Source: Sphingomonas paeninsulae (GTDB lineage Bacteria > Pseudomonadota > Alphaproteobacteria > Sphingomonadales > Sphingomonadaceae). Taken from it: a stretch of DNA of 64,000 nucleotides. Position 1 is the first letter of the stretch. Each line of letters starts with the position of its first letter. Shown here one piece after another: positions 1 to 8,870 of the stretch. The DNA is taken from NCBI RefSeq assembly GCF_003660165.1, contig NZ_CP032829.1, forward strand, positions 2,245,001 through 2,309,000, written 5' to 3'. The notes beneath the pieces were generated by a model. The model was not told the DNA's origin, ran no database searches, and worked only from the letters and a program-made list of their open reading frames with translations. The position numbers were made by a program, and so were the translations under genes.

Positions 1-924
1 CCATATCAATCCGCCGCCACCTGTGATCATCAGACGCTGGTCGACAAAGAATCCGCCCATGTAGTTTGGATTGATCATATAAATCAGGCCGAAAACGATG
101 AACGGCAATGCCCCGATAATGTATGCCGAAGCCTTGGATTCAGACGACATCGCCCTGATCTTCAACTTCATCTGTGCGCGCATACGCAGCACGGTTGCCA
201 GATTGGATAGCGTCTCCGCCAGATTACCACCTGTCTCGCGCTGAATGGTCAGGCTGATGCAAAAGAACTGAAATTCAGGCGTTCCGAGCCGGTCGGCCGT
301 TTCCTGCATAGCCGCGTCCATTGTGCGACCGATCTTGATCTTGTCGCTGACCGATCGAAACTCTTCACCTACCGGGCCGGGAACTTCGGAGGCAACGACG
401 CCCAGCGTTTCGGAAATCGGAAGTCCCGAACGCAAACCGCGTACCAGCAACTCGATCGCGTCGGGAAACCGCTTGTTGAACTGGCCGATGCGCCGATTGA
501 TCATGTAACCGACCGCCAGGTGTGGAAACCACAGACCAGCGAATGTGCCGAGTAACAGGCAAAGCAGGAACGGCAGGCCCTTCATTGTCATGATGACGAC
601 GATAACCAACAAGATGATCACGCCCGCCATCAGGTATTTGCCAGGCGTCCAATCCTTGCCGGTCATATCTAGGCGCTTTTTCAGATTCGCCGGGTTGGGC
701 AGCAGCCGCGTTGCAATGCCGTCCATCTTGGTCGCACGGGTCGCCTGAATGCGGCGCATCTGCGCTTCCACGACGGCACCCGTGGAATTGCTGTGGCGAT
801 CGCGTAAGGCGGTCATCCGCCGCATCTGGATCTTTTGTTCATTGGGTCCAGAAAAGGCGAAATAGATAAGCAGCATCACTGCGAGAGCGCTGCCCGCCAA
901 CATGAAAAGCTGCAGGATATCCAT
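1..924 (-). CDS. tadB: Tad pilus inner-membrane platform protein TadB (3' end off window)
   Basis: Open from ATG at 924 to the window edge, so the C-terminus is missing. It begins with a hydrophobic segment (MDILQLFMLAGSALAV), followed by a charged cytoplasmic stretch and a second hydrophobic pair near residues 95-130. After that comes a type II secretion F-like domain (PDAIELLVRGLRSGLPISE, then FQFFCISLTIQRETGGNLAE). This arrangement is typical of TadB/CpaG, which with TadC forms the inner-membrane platform on which the Flp pilus is assembled. It starts 2 bases after the cpaE stop, so it is in the same minus-strand operon. The cpaF ATPase gene usually lies between cpaE and tadB, and it is not here. 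Confidence 0.88.
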   Translation of the reverse strand, partial: MDILQLFMLAGSALAVMLLIYFAFSGPNEQKIQMRRMTALRDRHSNSTGAVVEAQMRRIQATRATKMDGIATRLLPNPANLKKRLDMTGKDWTPGKYLMAGVIILLVIVVIMTMKGLPFLLCLLLGTFAGLWFPHLAVGYMINRRIGQFNKRFPDAIELLVRGLRSGLPISETLGVVASEVPGPVGEEFRSVSDKIKIGRTMDAAMQETADRLGTPEFQFFCISLTIQRETGGNLAETLSNLATVLRMRAQMKLKIRAMSSESKASAYIIGALPFIVFGLIYMINPNYMGGFFVDQRLMITGGGGLIW

Positions 925-926
925 GA

Positions 927-2225
927 CTAGGCCGCCTTTTCCTTAGACTTTTTAGGCAACATCGCCGTGATGCCACTGAGTTTGCCCAGCAACGAACCCT
1001 TGGCACCGGTTTTGCCATCGGCGACCTTGGCGATCGCGGCTTCATCGACGGTGCGGACAAGCCGGTTGGCGATGTCGAGCAGTACGGTGGCTGTTTTGCT
1101 CCCCTTGCCAGCTTCTGCGAGCGTTTTGCCGAGCTTTGCCGCCTGAGTTGCGACTTTCACGTCGAGCGGTACGACATAATCCAGTTTGCGTTCGATCGAC
1201 GTTTCGAAGTCCTTGCGGCTAATTTCGCCAGGACCAGCGGCCGCAACTTTGTTGGCAACGACCATGACGCTGCTCTGTGGCGCATTGGACTTCAGCCACG
1301 ACAGGATGCGGATCACGTCACGGGCTGAGGCAAGCGTCAGTTCGGTCGTGATGACGGTTGCCTGAACATCGCTCATCAGATGCGGGTGCTGGACCAGCAT
1401 ACCGCGCGGCAGGTCGATAACCGTGCATTCGAAGGCCGTCCGCATTTCTTCCTGAAGCTGGAAGAAGGCGGCACCGTCGGTCATCATCGGCTGATTGATC
1501 GGAGCCTCGGCCGACAGGACGGCAAGCTTTTCATTGGCTTTGACCATTGCGCGTTCGATGAACAAACCGTCGATACGGCTTGGGTTGTCAATCGCGTCGG
1601 TCAGGCCACGTCCGGGTTCGAGGTCGAGCGTCAGCGCGCCGGTCCCGAAGTGAATGTCGAGATCGAGCAGCGCAGTCGATCGCTCGGCCTTTTCGCTCAA
1701 CAGCCACGCAATCGACGTTGCCAGCGTCGAGGCACCGGCACCGCCGCGAGCTCCGATGATCGCCGCCATGACATGCGGACGTTCGGTACTGGCATCGATG
1801 TGCTTGGGCGCGTTGAACACAGCTTGCGCGTGAGCAAAGGCCTCACGAAGCTGATCGGCACTGAATGGCTTCAGCAGATAATCCTGAATGCCGCTGGCAA
1901 CCAGATCGCGATAAAGGCGAACGTCGTTGACCTGGCCGGCCGCAATCACGACGGTTCCAGGTTCGCAGACTTCGGCCAGCGCGTTGATGTCGTTCAGTGG
2001 ATCGCCACTTTCGGACAGATCGACGAACAGGATCTGGGGACTTGCCGAGACCGACAATGACTGGACCGCGTTGCGCAGACCGCCCTTGTTGACCTTGTCC
2101 GGAGCCCAGCCAAGTTCGACAGCGATCGGGCGGATCTGCTCGGCAGTCAGCTCGTCGCAAACGAAGGCGGTGAATGGATCGCGTACCACGCCACCATTAC
2201 GCGAAGGAGACCAGGGTGCGTTCAT
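927..2225 (-). CDS. cpaE: Pilus assembly protein CpaE/TadZ (MinD/ParA-like ATPase)
   Basis: 432 aa. Residues about 15-130 resemble a response-regulator receiver fold. From about residue 150 there is a MinD/ParA-type P-loop domain with a deviant Walker A, IIGARGGAGASTLA, in which the usual lysine is not GKST, as is common in TadZ/CpaE proteins. In this family the protein marks the pole and localises the Tad pilus machinery at the inner membrane. The ATG overlaps the cpaD stop by one base (TGATG), indicating translational coupling. It is followed closely by tadB. Identification rests on both domains and on the locus. Confidence 0.9.
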   Translation of the reverse strand: MNAPWSPSRNGGVVRDPFTAFVCDELTAEQIRPIAVELGWAPDKVNKGGLRNAVQSLSVSASPQILFVDLSESGDPLNDINALAEVCEPGTVVIAAGQVNDVRLYRDLVASGIQDYLLKPFSADQLREAFAHAQAVFNAPKHIDASTERPHVMAAIIGARGGAGASTLATSIAWLLSEKAERSTALLDLDIHFGTGALTLDLEPGRGLTDAIDNPSRIDGLFIERAMVKANEKLAVLSAEAPINQPMMTDGAAFFQLQEEMRTAFECTVIDLPRGMLVQHPHLMSDVQATVITTELTLASARDVIRILSWLKSNAPQSSVMVVANKVAAAGPGEISRKDFETSIERKLDYVVPLDVKVATQAAKLGKTLAEAGKGSKTATVLLDIANRLVRTVDEAAIAKVADGKTGAKGSLLGKLSGITAMLPKKSKEKAA

Positions 2226-2860
2226 CAGTTGGCTCCAGCTTTGGACGATTCGATTTTTATGCCAGCGGTTCCGGTGAGGGGAGCGAGACGATAGGCCTTG
2301 ATTGCCTTGGTCGATGTCGACGCATCGACACTTTCTGAACCTTCACGGCCTGCGAGAAGATCGTGGGGATCGGCGACCATTGCCGCAAGATTTGAATTAA
2401 TGGCACATCCGTAATTCGATGATTGAGCACCGTTGAACTGTGCCGCAGATTTTTTCGAAAAGTCAGGGCATTCCGGCACCGACGCCGTCATCCGACTGAT
2501 GACGACACGGACGTTGCCGGCGGAAATTACTCCCTCGGTGACAGGCGCGCGTTCCTCGACCAACAGGCCATAATGAGCAGCGATTGCAGCAACTGCTGCT
2601 CGCCCGCCGTGATCGCCGCCCGGCGAGTCCACGGACAAGCGGTCGCCGTAACGTAGCTTGATCGAGCCAAACCAGCCATTCAGTCGATCGGCATCGTTTG
2701 TCGAAAACCGCTCGCCATCGGGGGCAGCGACATCGAATACATAGTCGGTACGATTGACGACAGGCTGGTGGACCGATTCCAGTCCGCGACTTGCGTCCGT
2801 TGCGCATGCCGACAGCGAAGCGCTACAGGCAATGATCGCGAGAACAGAAAGTTTGCGCAT
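2225..2860 (-). CDS. cpaD: Pilus assembly lipoprotein CpaD
   Basis: 211 aa from ATG 2860 (MRKLSVLAIIACSASLSAC), a short lipoprotein signal with lipobox LSAC. The chosen ATG has GGAG 9 bases upstream. An ATG at 2869 is also in frame but abuts that GGAG. The mature protein has the weakly conserved CpaD pattern, with a repeated 'VRVVISRMTASVPECPDFSK' region and a cysteine pair. CpaD is a periplasmic or outer-membrane lipoprotein of Tad secretion that helps the secretin. It lies directly between cpaC and cpaE, the usual position. Confidence 0.85.
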   Translation of the reverse strand: MRKLSVLAIIACSASLSACATDASRGLESVHQPVVNRTDYVFDVAAPDGERFSTNDADRLNGWFGSIKLRYGDRLSVDSPGGDHGGRAAVAAIAAHYGLLVEERAPVTEGVISAGNVRVVISRMTASVPECPDFSKKSAAQFNGAQSSNYGCAINSNLAAMVADPHDLLAGREGSESVDASTSTKAIKAYRLAPLTGTAGIKIESSKAGAN

Positions 2861-2883
2861 GATTTTCATCTCCGTATCTCGGG

Positions 2884-4554
2884 TCAATTGCTGCTGAATC
2901 CGGGCGTTGGCGTGCTCTGGGTTGCTGGCTGTCGACTGCTCGGCCCCTGCGGAGCCAGCGACGAAGGGCTAACCTGGCCCAATGGCTGCGCAGGAACCGT
3001 TACCGGCGGCGCGAGTGTCGGCTTTGGACGCTGAGTGCCAGATTTGCCGCCAAAATCCTGACCCAGCAGGAAGTTTTGCAGATCGGTCGGGTTCTTCAGC
3101 CCGTCCGTTGGCAAGTGAATGTCGCCTGCGGACACTGGCTTCACCAGGTATGGCGTGACAATAATCATTAGTTCGGTTTGTGCGCGTTTATAGCCTGTCG
3201 ACTTGAACAATGCGCCGAGTACTGGAACATCGGCGAGTCCAGGAGCCTTTTGGATCGTGTTGGCATTGTTGTTCTGCAACAGCCCACCGATCATGAAGCT
3301 CTGCCCTGAACCCAGTTCGACGGTGGTTTCGGTCCGCCGTGTCGTGAGAGCCGGAACCGTAAAGCCATTGAGCGTAACTGCACCGTCGGTCGACAATTGC
3401 GAGACTTCCGGCCGGACGCGCATCGAAATGCGACCGTCGGCAAGCACTGTCGGAGTGAACGACAGGCTGACGCCATATTGCTTATATTCGATCGTCACCT
3501 GACCAAGCGTCTGCGAGATCGGAATCGGGAACTCACCACCTGCAAGGAAGCTTGCGGTTTCGCCCGACATGGCCGTGAGGTTGGGTTCGGCAAGCATCGT
3601 GACGAGACCATCGGTTTCTGCCAGATCGATCGCCGACCCAATGTCGACTCCGAACAATTTGCCAAGGAAGCCCAGCGTCGTCGTGCCAGCGCCAAGACCC
3701 AGCGCGGAGAAGTTGCCGACCGTGGCGCCTTTGGTAATAAAGCGACCGGTGACGGGATCGAACGGAAGTTTCAGCGACCCGGCAGGCAATCCATAAAGCG
3801 CCGATGCATCGAGCTGCGGAAGTGCGCTGGTGTCTGCGGTACCGATCGTACCGAAGTTACGACCCTGCGCCACACCGACATTGAAGCCACCCGTCGTATC
3901 GCGGGTCGTCATATTGACGCCGATCGACTTAGCGAGCGAGCGGCTGACTTCCGCGATCTTGACTTGCAGGTTGACCTGAAGGGGCGTTGCCGTGCGCAAA
4001 CGGCTGACGACTTCGACCTTATCGCCGAGGAAAGCCTTGACCAGACGTTCGGCTTCGGCACCATCTTCGGGAGCCGCGACGACGCCGGTCAGCAGCACGA
4101 GGCCGTTCATCGAGGTGGCGCGGATCGATGCTTCAGGCATGGCGAGGCGCAACATCTGATCGAGCGAGTTCGCGTTTGCACCCACGCGGACGTTGGCGGA
4201 AAACACGACAATTCCCGCCCTGTTCTTGGCGTAGATCGTCGATTCACCTTCGGCCTTGCCGAAAATGTGGATCTGGCGGGCCGAGCTAACGTAAACATCC
4301 GCAACCGCTGCGTTCGCAGTCCAGACGTCACTGACATCTGCGGGCAGGTTGTAAAGCTCACCACGACCGACCGACAACACGATCTCACGGCTGGGGCGCT
4401 GTTCACCCTGTGGCAGAGATACCTTCCCCGAAGTGCGTGTTGCCACGCGATGTTGGGGGGCGGCGATCGAAGGGATCGAGGTCGCAAAGACCGCCGCTAT
4501 GGTGATGATCGAGCTGGCGACGCGACACTGGCGAAGCAATGACTTGCGGTTCAT
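2884..4554 (-). CDS. cpaC: Tad pilus outer-membrane secretin CpaC/RcpA
   Basis: 556 aa from the internal ATG at 4554, which starts MNRKSLLRQCRVASSI and continues into a Sec signal ending SIPSIAA. Then come the pilus-formation N-terminal domain (IVLSVGRGELYNLPADVS), a BON-like domain and a C-terminal secretin domain (AEPNLTAMSGETASFLAGGE, TRRTETTVELGSGQSFMIGG, TELMIIVTPYLVKPV). It forms the outer-membrane channel for the Flp pilus. The reading frame is open upstream through cpaB with no stop codon. A signal peptide in mid-protein makes no sense in a true fusion, so I place the start here. GGGGGA lies about 7 bases upstream and can serve as ribosome binding site. Confidence 0.9.
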   Translation of the reverse strand: MNRKSLLRQCRVASSIITIAAVFATSIPSIAAPQHRVATRTSGKVSLPQGEQRPSREIVLSVGRGELYNLPADVSDVWTANAAVADVYVSSARQIHIFGKAEGESTIYAKNRAGIVVFSANVRVGANANSLDQMLRLAMPEASIRATSMNGLVLLTGVVAAPEDGAEAERLVKAFLGDKVEVVSRLRTATPLQVNLQVKIAEVSRSLAKSIGVNMTTRDTTGGFNVGVAQGRNFGTIGTADTSALPQLDASALYGLPAGSLKLPFDPVTGRFITKGATVGNFSALGLGAGTTTLGFLGKLFGVDIGSAIDLAETDGLVTMLAEPNLTAMSGETASFLAGGEFPIPISQTLGQVTIEYKQYGVSLSFTPTVLADGRISMRVRPEVSQLSTDGAVTLNGFTVPALTTRRTETTVELGSGQSFMIGGLLQNNNANTIQKAPGLADVPVLGALFKSTGYKRAQTELMIIVTPYLVKPVSAGDIHLPTDGLKNPTDLQNFLLGQDFGGKSGTQRPKPTLAPPVTVPAQPLGQVSPSSLAPQGPSSRQPATQSTPTPGFSSN

Positions 4555-5577
4555 GTTATTTTCCCCCACAGGAGTCTCGGTCACGGTAACGCCGCGCGCG
4601 ACATGGACGACCGGACCCAGCGGTTTCCCTTCGCCACCCGATCCGCCAAGTCCTCCAGTCGCGTTGTTCATCGTCGGCGCGGGGCCCTGCGAAGGTACGG
4701 TTTTGCGCTGGAAACGCGATACGTCGGCACCGGTTACGAAAGTGGTATTGGTATCGATAGGACGCGATGCCACTGCAATGAGGAACTTCTTGTCCTTGGG
4801 ATCGGTGCCAGCCGGTACATTGACTGCGCCCGACGCGATTGCAGCGTCGAGGTCCGACGTATTGTCGGCGATAGACCGAAGCGAAAGCGACAGCTGGCCA
4901 ATGCTCTGCGCAACCTGGATTTTCTCGGCAATGCGCGGTGTGACCTCGAGAGTGACGGTGGCAAAGGTTTTGACTTCCTTCTTGCCCTTGTCATCTTCGG
5001 GTACGGTGCGCTGATCGGTCGCCAGAACGCGGAGGTTACGAACGAAGGTTTCCGAAGTCTTAAGCGCTGATCCGCCGCTCTGACTTCCGCTGCTTTGATT
5101 CTCGACGGTCTGTGTCAGTACGAGGTCGACGCGGTCACCTGCAAAGACGAAGCCTGCGACACCTGCCGAGGCGGATACTGAAACGGTAACGGCGCGCATT
5201 CCGGGCCCGAGTGCTGCTGCAAGGAAGCCGCGATCGCCGGGACGAACGGTTGACCCCTGCGTCAATGGCTGGCCGGCCGAAATCTGGGCGCGCACGACCG
5301 TGCCGGTCAGCGTTGTCGCATCTGCCGTACCCTTAAGGTAATAGGCGTTTTGAATGAGATCCTTCGGCCACGGCTGAAAGCGGAAGCTGTCCGGTTCGAT
5401 GATCGTCCCGACCGGCAGCGCCCGCGTGGCGACCAGCACCTCGGGTCCGGTTGGTACGATCGTAACCGCCTGAGCAGCAGGGGCTCCACTGCGCCCGAAC
5501 ATGTTCTTCGCCATGACTGCGGTAACCGCTGCGATCAGCAGGGCTCCGACGAGTAGAGCGATCTTTTTAGGTTCCAT
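4555..5577 (-). CDS. cpaB: Pilus assembly protein CpaB/RcpC (no stop before cpaC)
   Basis: 341 codons from ATG 5577 (MEPKKIALLVGALLIAAVTA, an N-terminal membrane anchor). AAGGAGG lies upstream and suits this ATG better than the in-frame TTG at 5586. A SAF domain (ATRALPVGTIIEPDSFRF) is followed by the RcpC/CpaB domain (GMRAVTVSVSASAGVAGFV, FAGDRVDLVLTQTV). CpaB is a periplasmic Tad component that works with the secretin. Oddity: the frame runs through a GGGGGAAAATAAC stretch straight into the cpaC ATG with no termination codon. Removing two bases of the A run would give a TAA here. Whether this is natural read-through or an indel cannot be decided from the sequence. Confidence 0.85.
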
Positions 5578-5636
5578 GTCGGGCAACGCCTCCTTGCGTT
5601 GTGCGTGTGTTCGTCTGCGTTATTCGCGGAAATTGG

Positions 5637-6095
5637 TTAAGATATCGTTTGGTAGATTTCCCAGAGCCCCGCGAAAGCGATTGCAATTCCATAAGGAATC
5701 TCAGGGCGCCCTTCGAAATTGTGTATTTTGTGCCGGATCAGCATCGCGACCGTCAGTACGCCACCGGCAACTGCCATCACTGAAATCAGGTGCAAAAATT
5801 GCAGCGGCGGAAACCACAGGGCCAGCGCGCCGATCATCTTGACGTCGCCGCCACCCATCGCACCCAGCGCGAACAGCCCGGCAAAGATCGCAAACACAAT
5901 CGCAGCCTGCGCGACGATGATCGCGACATCGGGCCAAAGCGCGGAACCATTTGCCCACCACCATAATGGCGCACCAATCGCGATCGACAGGTTCAGCCAA
6001 TTCTCGATCGTGCGCGTAAACCAGTCGGTGATCGACGCGACGATCAGCAGCACGGCAAGCGCGGCCAGTACCATGATATGTAAATCCCCCATCAT
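5637..6095 (-). CDS. cpaA: Small prepilin peptidase CpaA/TadV (A24A family)
   Basis: 152 aa from ATG 6095 (MMGDLHIMVLAALAVLL), chosen because GAGG sits 5 bases upstream. The longer upstream reading frame adds 46 arginine-rich residues that overlap the divergent hydrolase. It is a polytopic membrane protein with the two catalytic aspartates of aspartyl prepilin peptidases, in 'ASITDWFTRTI' and 'MGGGDVKMIGA'. It lacks the cysteine-rich N-terminal methylase domain, as is typical for CpaA/TadV. It would cleave Flp prepilin leader peptides. It is the first gene of the cpa operon here, and no Flp pilin gene is next to it. Confidence 0.88.
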   Translation of the reverse strand: MMGDLHIMVLAALAVLLIVASITDWFTRTIENWLNLSIAIGAPLWWWANGSALWPDVAIIVAQAAIVFAIFAGLFALGAMGGGDVKMIGALALWFPPLQFLHLISVMAVAGGVLTVAMLIRHKIHNFEGRPEIPYGIAIAFAGLWEIYQTIS

Positions 6096-6139
6096 TAACC
6101 CTCTAGACGACGGGTGTTTCCAAACCGTAACCGTCGCGC

Positions 6140-7072
6140 ATGTTCTTCGACCGCCGCCGAATTCCCGCCGACGCCACTGTCTCCATGGCGTCCGCGCCCG
6201 ACGGTTGGCCGTTGCGAACCTATTTCCAGCCACGAAGGGGAAAGGCGCGGGGGTCGATTCTGTGGCTCAGCGGGCGCGGCGATATTTTTGAGAAGTATCT
6301 GGAAAGCCTCGATCAATGGGCCGCTTCCGGCCGCTCCGTGACCAGCTTCGACTGGCGCGGACAGGGCGGTTCAGGCCGATTGGGAGCCGATCCGCGCGTG
6401 GGGCACGTCGATGATTTCGCCACATGGATCGATGATCTTGCGGCGTTTTTCGACGACTGGCGTCACCGTGAACCCGGTCCTCATTTCGTGATGGGCCATT
6501 CGATGGGTGGCCATTTGCTGCTCCGCGCCCTTGCCGAACGTCGCATCGCTCCCGATGCGGTGGTCCTCTCTGCACCGATGCTCGGGTTCGACACCGGGCC
6601 ATTGCCGTTTTCATGGGCTGCATCGTTCGCTCACTTGATGGCCCGCGTTACCAGCAGCCGTCATGCCGCGTGGAAGAGCAACGAAAAACCGTCGCTGCCC
6701 GGCGTGTCGCGTCAGAGCTTGCTGACGCACGACGACGCCCGCTACGCCGATGAGCTCTGGTGGAAGAAACAGGACTCCGTGCTCGTCCTCGGCCCGCCAA
6801 GCTGGACATGGCTGGACGCTGCCTTTCGCTCGATCGCCCTGCTGCGTCGCCCGCAAGCCGTGGAGCATATCACGCAATCAATTCTCATCGTCGGCACCGA
6901 TGGCGACCGACTTGTCAGCCCGCGTGCGATCCGCGATTTTGCCCCGCGGCTGCCTCACGCAAAACTGTTCATGCTGGATAAGAATGCTGCACACGAAGTC
7001 CTTCGTGAACGGGACGAATTGCGCGATCAGGTGATGGCTGAGATTACCGCATTTCTGGACCAGCGATCATGA
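6140..7072 (+). CDS. Alpha/beta hydrolase (lysophospholipase / serine aminopeptidase S33 type)
   Basis: 310 aa. It has the nucleophile elbow GHSMGG (Ser about 121) and an upstream SFDWRGQGGSGR oxyanion-side motif. A C-terminal DGDRLV strand-turn and an AAHEVLRE region supply the acid and histidine. This resembles monoacylglycerol lipase/lysophospholipase L2 proteins, which hydrolyse acyl esters in the cytoplasm. The substrate is not evident. Its stop overlaps the ATG of the next gene (ATGA), so the two are co-translated. It is divergent from cpaA with about 45 bases between the starts. No good ribosome binding site is seen at this ATG, and a start a few codons downstream (MASAPDGW) is possible. 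Confidence 0.8.
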   Translation: MFFDRRRIPADATVSMASAPDGWPLRTYFQPRRGKARGSILWLSGRGDIFEKYLESLDQWAASGRSVTSFDWRGQGGSGRLGADPRVGHVDDFATWIDDLAAFFDDWRHREPGPHFVMGHSMGGHLLLRALAERRIAPDAVVLSAPMLGFDTGPLPFSWAASFAHLMARVTSSRHAAWKSNEKPSLPGVSRQSLLTHDDARYADELWWKKQDSVLVLGPPSWTWLDAAFRSIALLRRPQAVEHITQSILIVGTDGDRLVSPRAIRDFAPRLPHAKLFMLDKNAAHEVLRERDELRDQVMAEITAFLDQRS

Positions 7073-8145
7073 CCTTCGACTTTGCAATCATCGGCGCAGG
7101 GATCGCTGGTGCCAGCCTCGCCGCCGAACTGGCCCCGCACGCGTCGGTCGTGCTTCTCGAAGCCGAGGATCAGCCGGGCTACCACTCAACCGGCCGGTCG
7201 GCGGCGCTGTGGCACGAGACGCTGGGCGGACCGTTCATCCAGCCATTAACGACGCGTTCGTTCGATGCGCTGAACGATGGTGGTTTCCTTAGTGCGCGCG
7301 GCTCACTGAGCGTTGCAGAACCACAGCATATTGCCCTGCTCGATGAAATGCAGGCGAAGTTTGCGGGGACCGTCGCTCTGCAACGCATGAGCTATGAGGA
7401 TATTCGTGCACGAGTTCCGCGCGCAAAGCCGATACTTGCCGCTGGCCTGCTTGAACCGACTTGCGCCGATATCGATGTCGCTGCGCTTCATGCGGCGGTC
7501 CTGTCCCGGTTCCGGCGCGCGGGTGGGACGGTGGAAACCGGCTTCCGGGTCGAGGCAATCGAACGTCTGGCAAAGGGCTGGCGTGTGTCCGCTGGCGATA
7601 AAGCCATCGAAGCCACGACTATCGTCAATGCGGCCGGAGCATGGGGCGATGTCGTAGCCAAACTTGCCGGTGCCGAACCACTCGGCCTGCAACCCTGCCG
7701 CCGCACGATCGCGCAGGTGCGTGTCGATGGCGACGATGTACCTGCCGACCTGCCAATGGTCACAGACGTTGGGGGCAGTTTCTATTTCAAGCCCGAGGGT
7801 CCGAACCGGCTCTGGCTTTGTCCGCAGGACGAAACTCCGGTCGACCCCGGCGATGCTGCTCCCGAAGACATTGATGTCGCCATCGCCATCGACCGGTTCG
7901 AAAGTGTAACCGACTGGAAGGTTCTCGCGGTCGAACGCAAATGGGCCGGCCTGCGTACCTTCGCGCCCGATCGTTTGCCGATCTACGGCTTTGACCCAAT
8001 TATTTCGGGGCTTTTCTGGTGTGCAGGACAGGGGGGCATCGGTATCCAGACTTCACCGGCTGCCGCGCGCTTGTCTGCGGCAATTCTGCTGGGCCAAATC
8101 CCTGAAATCGACCCCGCGCCCTATTCGCCCATGCGTTTTTGCTGA
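7069..8145 (+). CDS. FAD-dependent oxidoreductase of the DAO (D-amino-acid oxidase/dehydrogenase) family
   Basis: 358 aa. The N-terminal dinucleotide-binding motif IIGAGIAGASLAAELA is followed by E-A-E (VVLLEAEDQPGYHSTGRSAA), typical of DAO-fold flavoproteins. The C-terminal CAGQGGIGIQTSPAAARL contacts FAD. Such enzymes oxidise D-amino acids, glycine derivatives or 2-hydroxyacids, and the substrate here is unknown. The gene overlaps the preceding hydrolase by 4 bases, suggesting a two-gene operon. It could equally be annotated as a glycine/D-amino-acid oxidase or an L-2-hydroxyglutarate-like enzyme. Confidence 0.8.
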   Translation: MTFDFAIIGAGIAGASLAAELAPHASVVLLEAEDQPGYHSTGRSAALWHETLGGPFIQPLTTRSFDALNDGGFLSARGSLSVAEPQHIALLDEMQAKFAGTVALQRMSYEDIRARVPRAKPILAAGLLEPTCADIDVAALHAAVLSRFRRAGGTVETGFRVEAIERLAKGWRVSAGDKAIEATTIVNAAGAWGDVVAKLAGAEPLGLQPCRRTIAQVRVDGDDVPADLPMVTDVGGSFYFKPEGPNRLWLCPQDETPVDPGDAAPEDIDVAIAIDRFESVTDWKVLAVERKWAGLRTFAPDRLPIYGFDPIISGLFWCAGQGGIGIQTSPAAARLSAAILLGQIPEIDPAPYSPMRFC

Positions 8146-8201
8146 CTATTTGCGTTCTGGCAGAACCGCGTTAGCTTCGCTTTCCACTTGGGAGGCAAAA
8201 C

Positions 8202-8375
8202 ATGGCTCACAAATTCGTGATCGAACAGAATAAGGCTGGCGAGTATGTCGCCAAGTTCAAATATAATTCTGAAGTGATCTTCTGGACTGAGGGCTATGCT
8301 TCGAAGGCTGGTGCCAAAAACGCTATCGAATCGGTGAAAAAGAATGGCCCCGGTGCCGAAGTCGACCCTGAATAG
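8202..8375 (+). CDS. Small DUF1508 (YegP-like) protein
   Basis: 57 aa, MAHKFVIEQNKAGEYVAKFK through ESVKKNGPGAEVDPE, with GGAGG 7 bases before the ATG. It is a single copy of the DUF1508 beta-alpha unit (F-x-I-x2-x5-Y-x-F-K ... GY-x-SK-x-GA-x2-AI-x-SVKKN), which E. coli YegP carries twice. The role of the family is unknown. It lies 57 bases downstream of the FAD oxidoreductase and is convergent with rnhA. Confidence 0.85.
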   Translation: MAHKFVIEQNKAGEYVAKFKYNSEVIFWTEGYASKAGAKNAIESVKKNGPGAEVDPE

Positions 8376-8408
8376 CTGGCCCAACCCACTGGCCTGCTCC
8401 AATAACCA

Positions 8409-8870
8409 TTAGCGCGACGCGGCCACGGCTGCGTCGCTAGCCAGCTTGTCGGCACGCTCATTGTCGGCATGGCCCGCATGGCCCTTTACCCAGATCCAGT
8501 CGATCCGGTGAGGCTTGGCTGCGGCTAACAGCGCTTGCCATAGTTCTGCGTTTTTCACCGGCTTGCGATCCGCCGTCCGCCAGCCGTTCTTTTGCCAGCC
8601 GTGAATCCATTTGGTCAGGCCGTCCATCACATAACGACTGTCGGTGGATAGTTTGACGCGGCATGGTTGCGTCAACGCGTTGAGCGCCTCGATCGCCGCC
8701 GTCATTTCCATCCGGTTATTGGTGGTCAGCTTTTCACCGCCCGCCAGCTCGCGTTCGCGCGTGCCCGAACGGATGATCGCTCCCCAGCCACCGGGGCCGG
8801 GATTGCCCTTGCATGCACCATCGGTGGCAATCTCGACGCTCGGCATTTCAGTCATGGTGTTGTCAGTCAT
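8409..8870 (-). CDS. rnhA: Ribonuclease HI
   Basis: 153 aa from ATG 8870, which overlaps the thrB stop (ATGA). The four catalytic carboxylates are visible in [16 protein letters not shown] (Asp), NNRMEMTA (Glu), LSTDSRYV (Asp) and [11 protein letters not shown] (Asp). It cleaves the RNA strand of RNA-DNA hybrids in the cytoplasm. It is the last gene of an ispH-thrB-rnhA operon. The longer frame to 8960 lies inside thrB and is not needed, since the family length is about 150 aa. Confidence 0.95.
   Translation of the reverse strand: MTDNTMTEMPSVEIATDGACKGNPGPGGWGAIIRSGTRERELAGGEKLTTNNRMEMTAAIEALNALTQPCRVKLSTDSRYVMDGLTKWIHGWQKNGWRTADRKPVKNAELWQALLAAAKPHRIDWIWVKGHAGHADNERADKLASDAAVAASR

Noticed and set aside
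365-1060. Minus-strand ORFs 365-652 and 839-1060
   Set aside because: Arginine/serine-rich readings in a different frame inside tadB and cpaE; no conserved motif and no independent ribosome binding site.
3397-4542. A 381-codon plus-strand ORF opposite cpaC
   Set aside because: Long only because of the high G+C; composition is Arg/Asp-rich and unconstrained. The opposite frame is a complete secretin.
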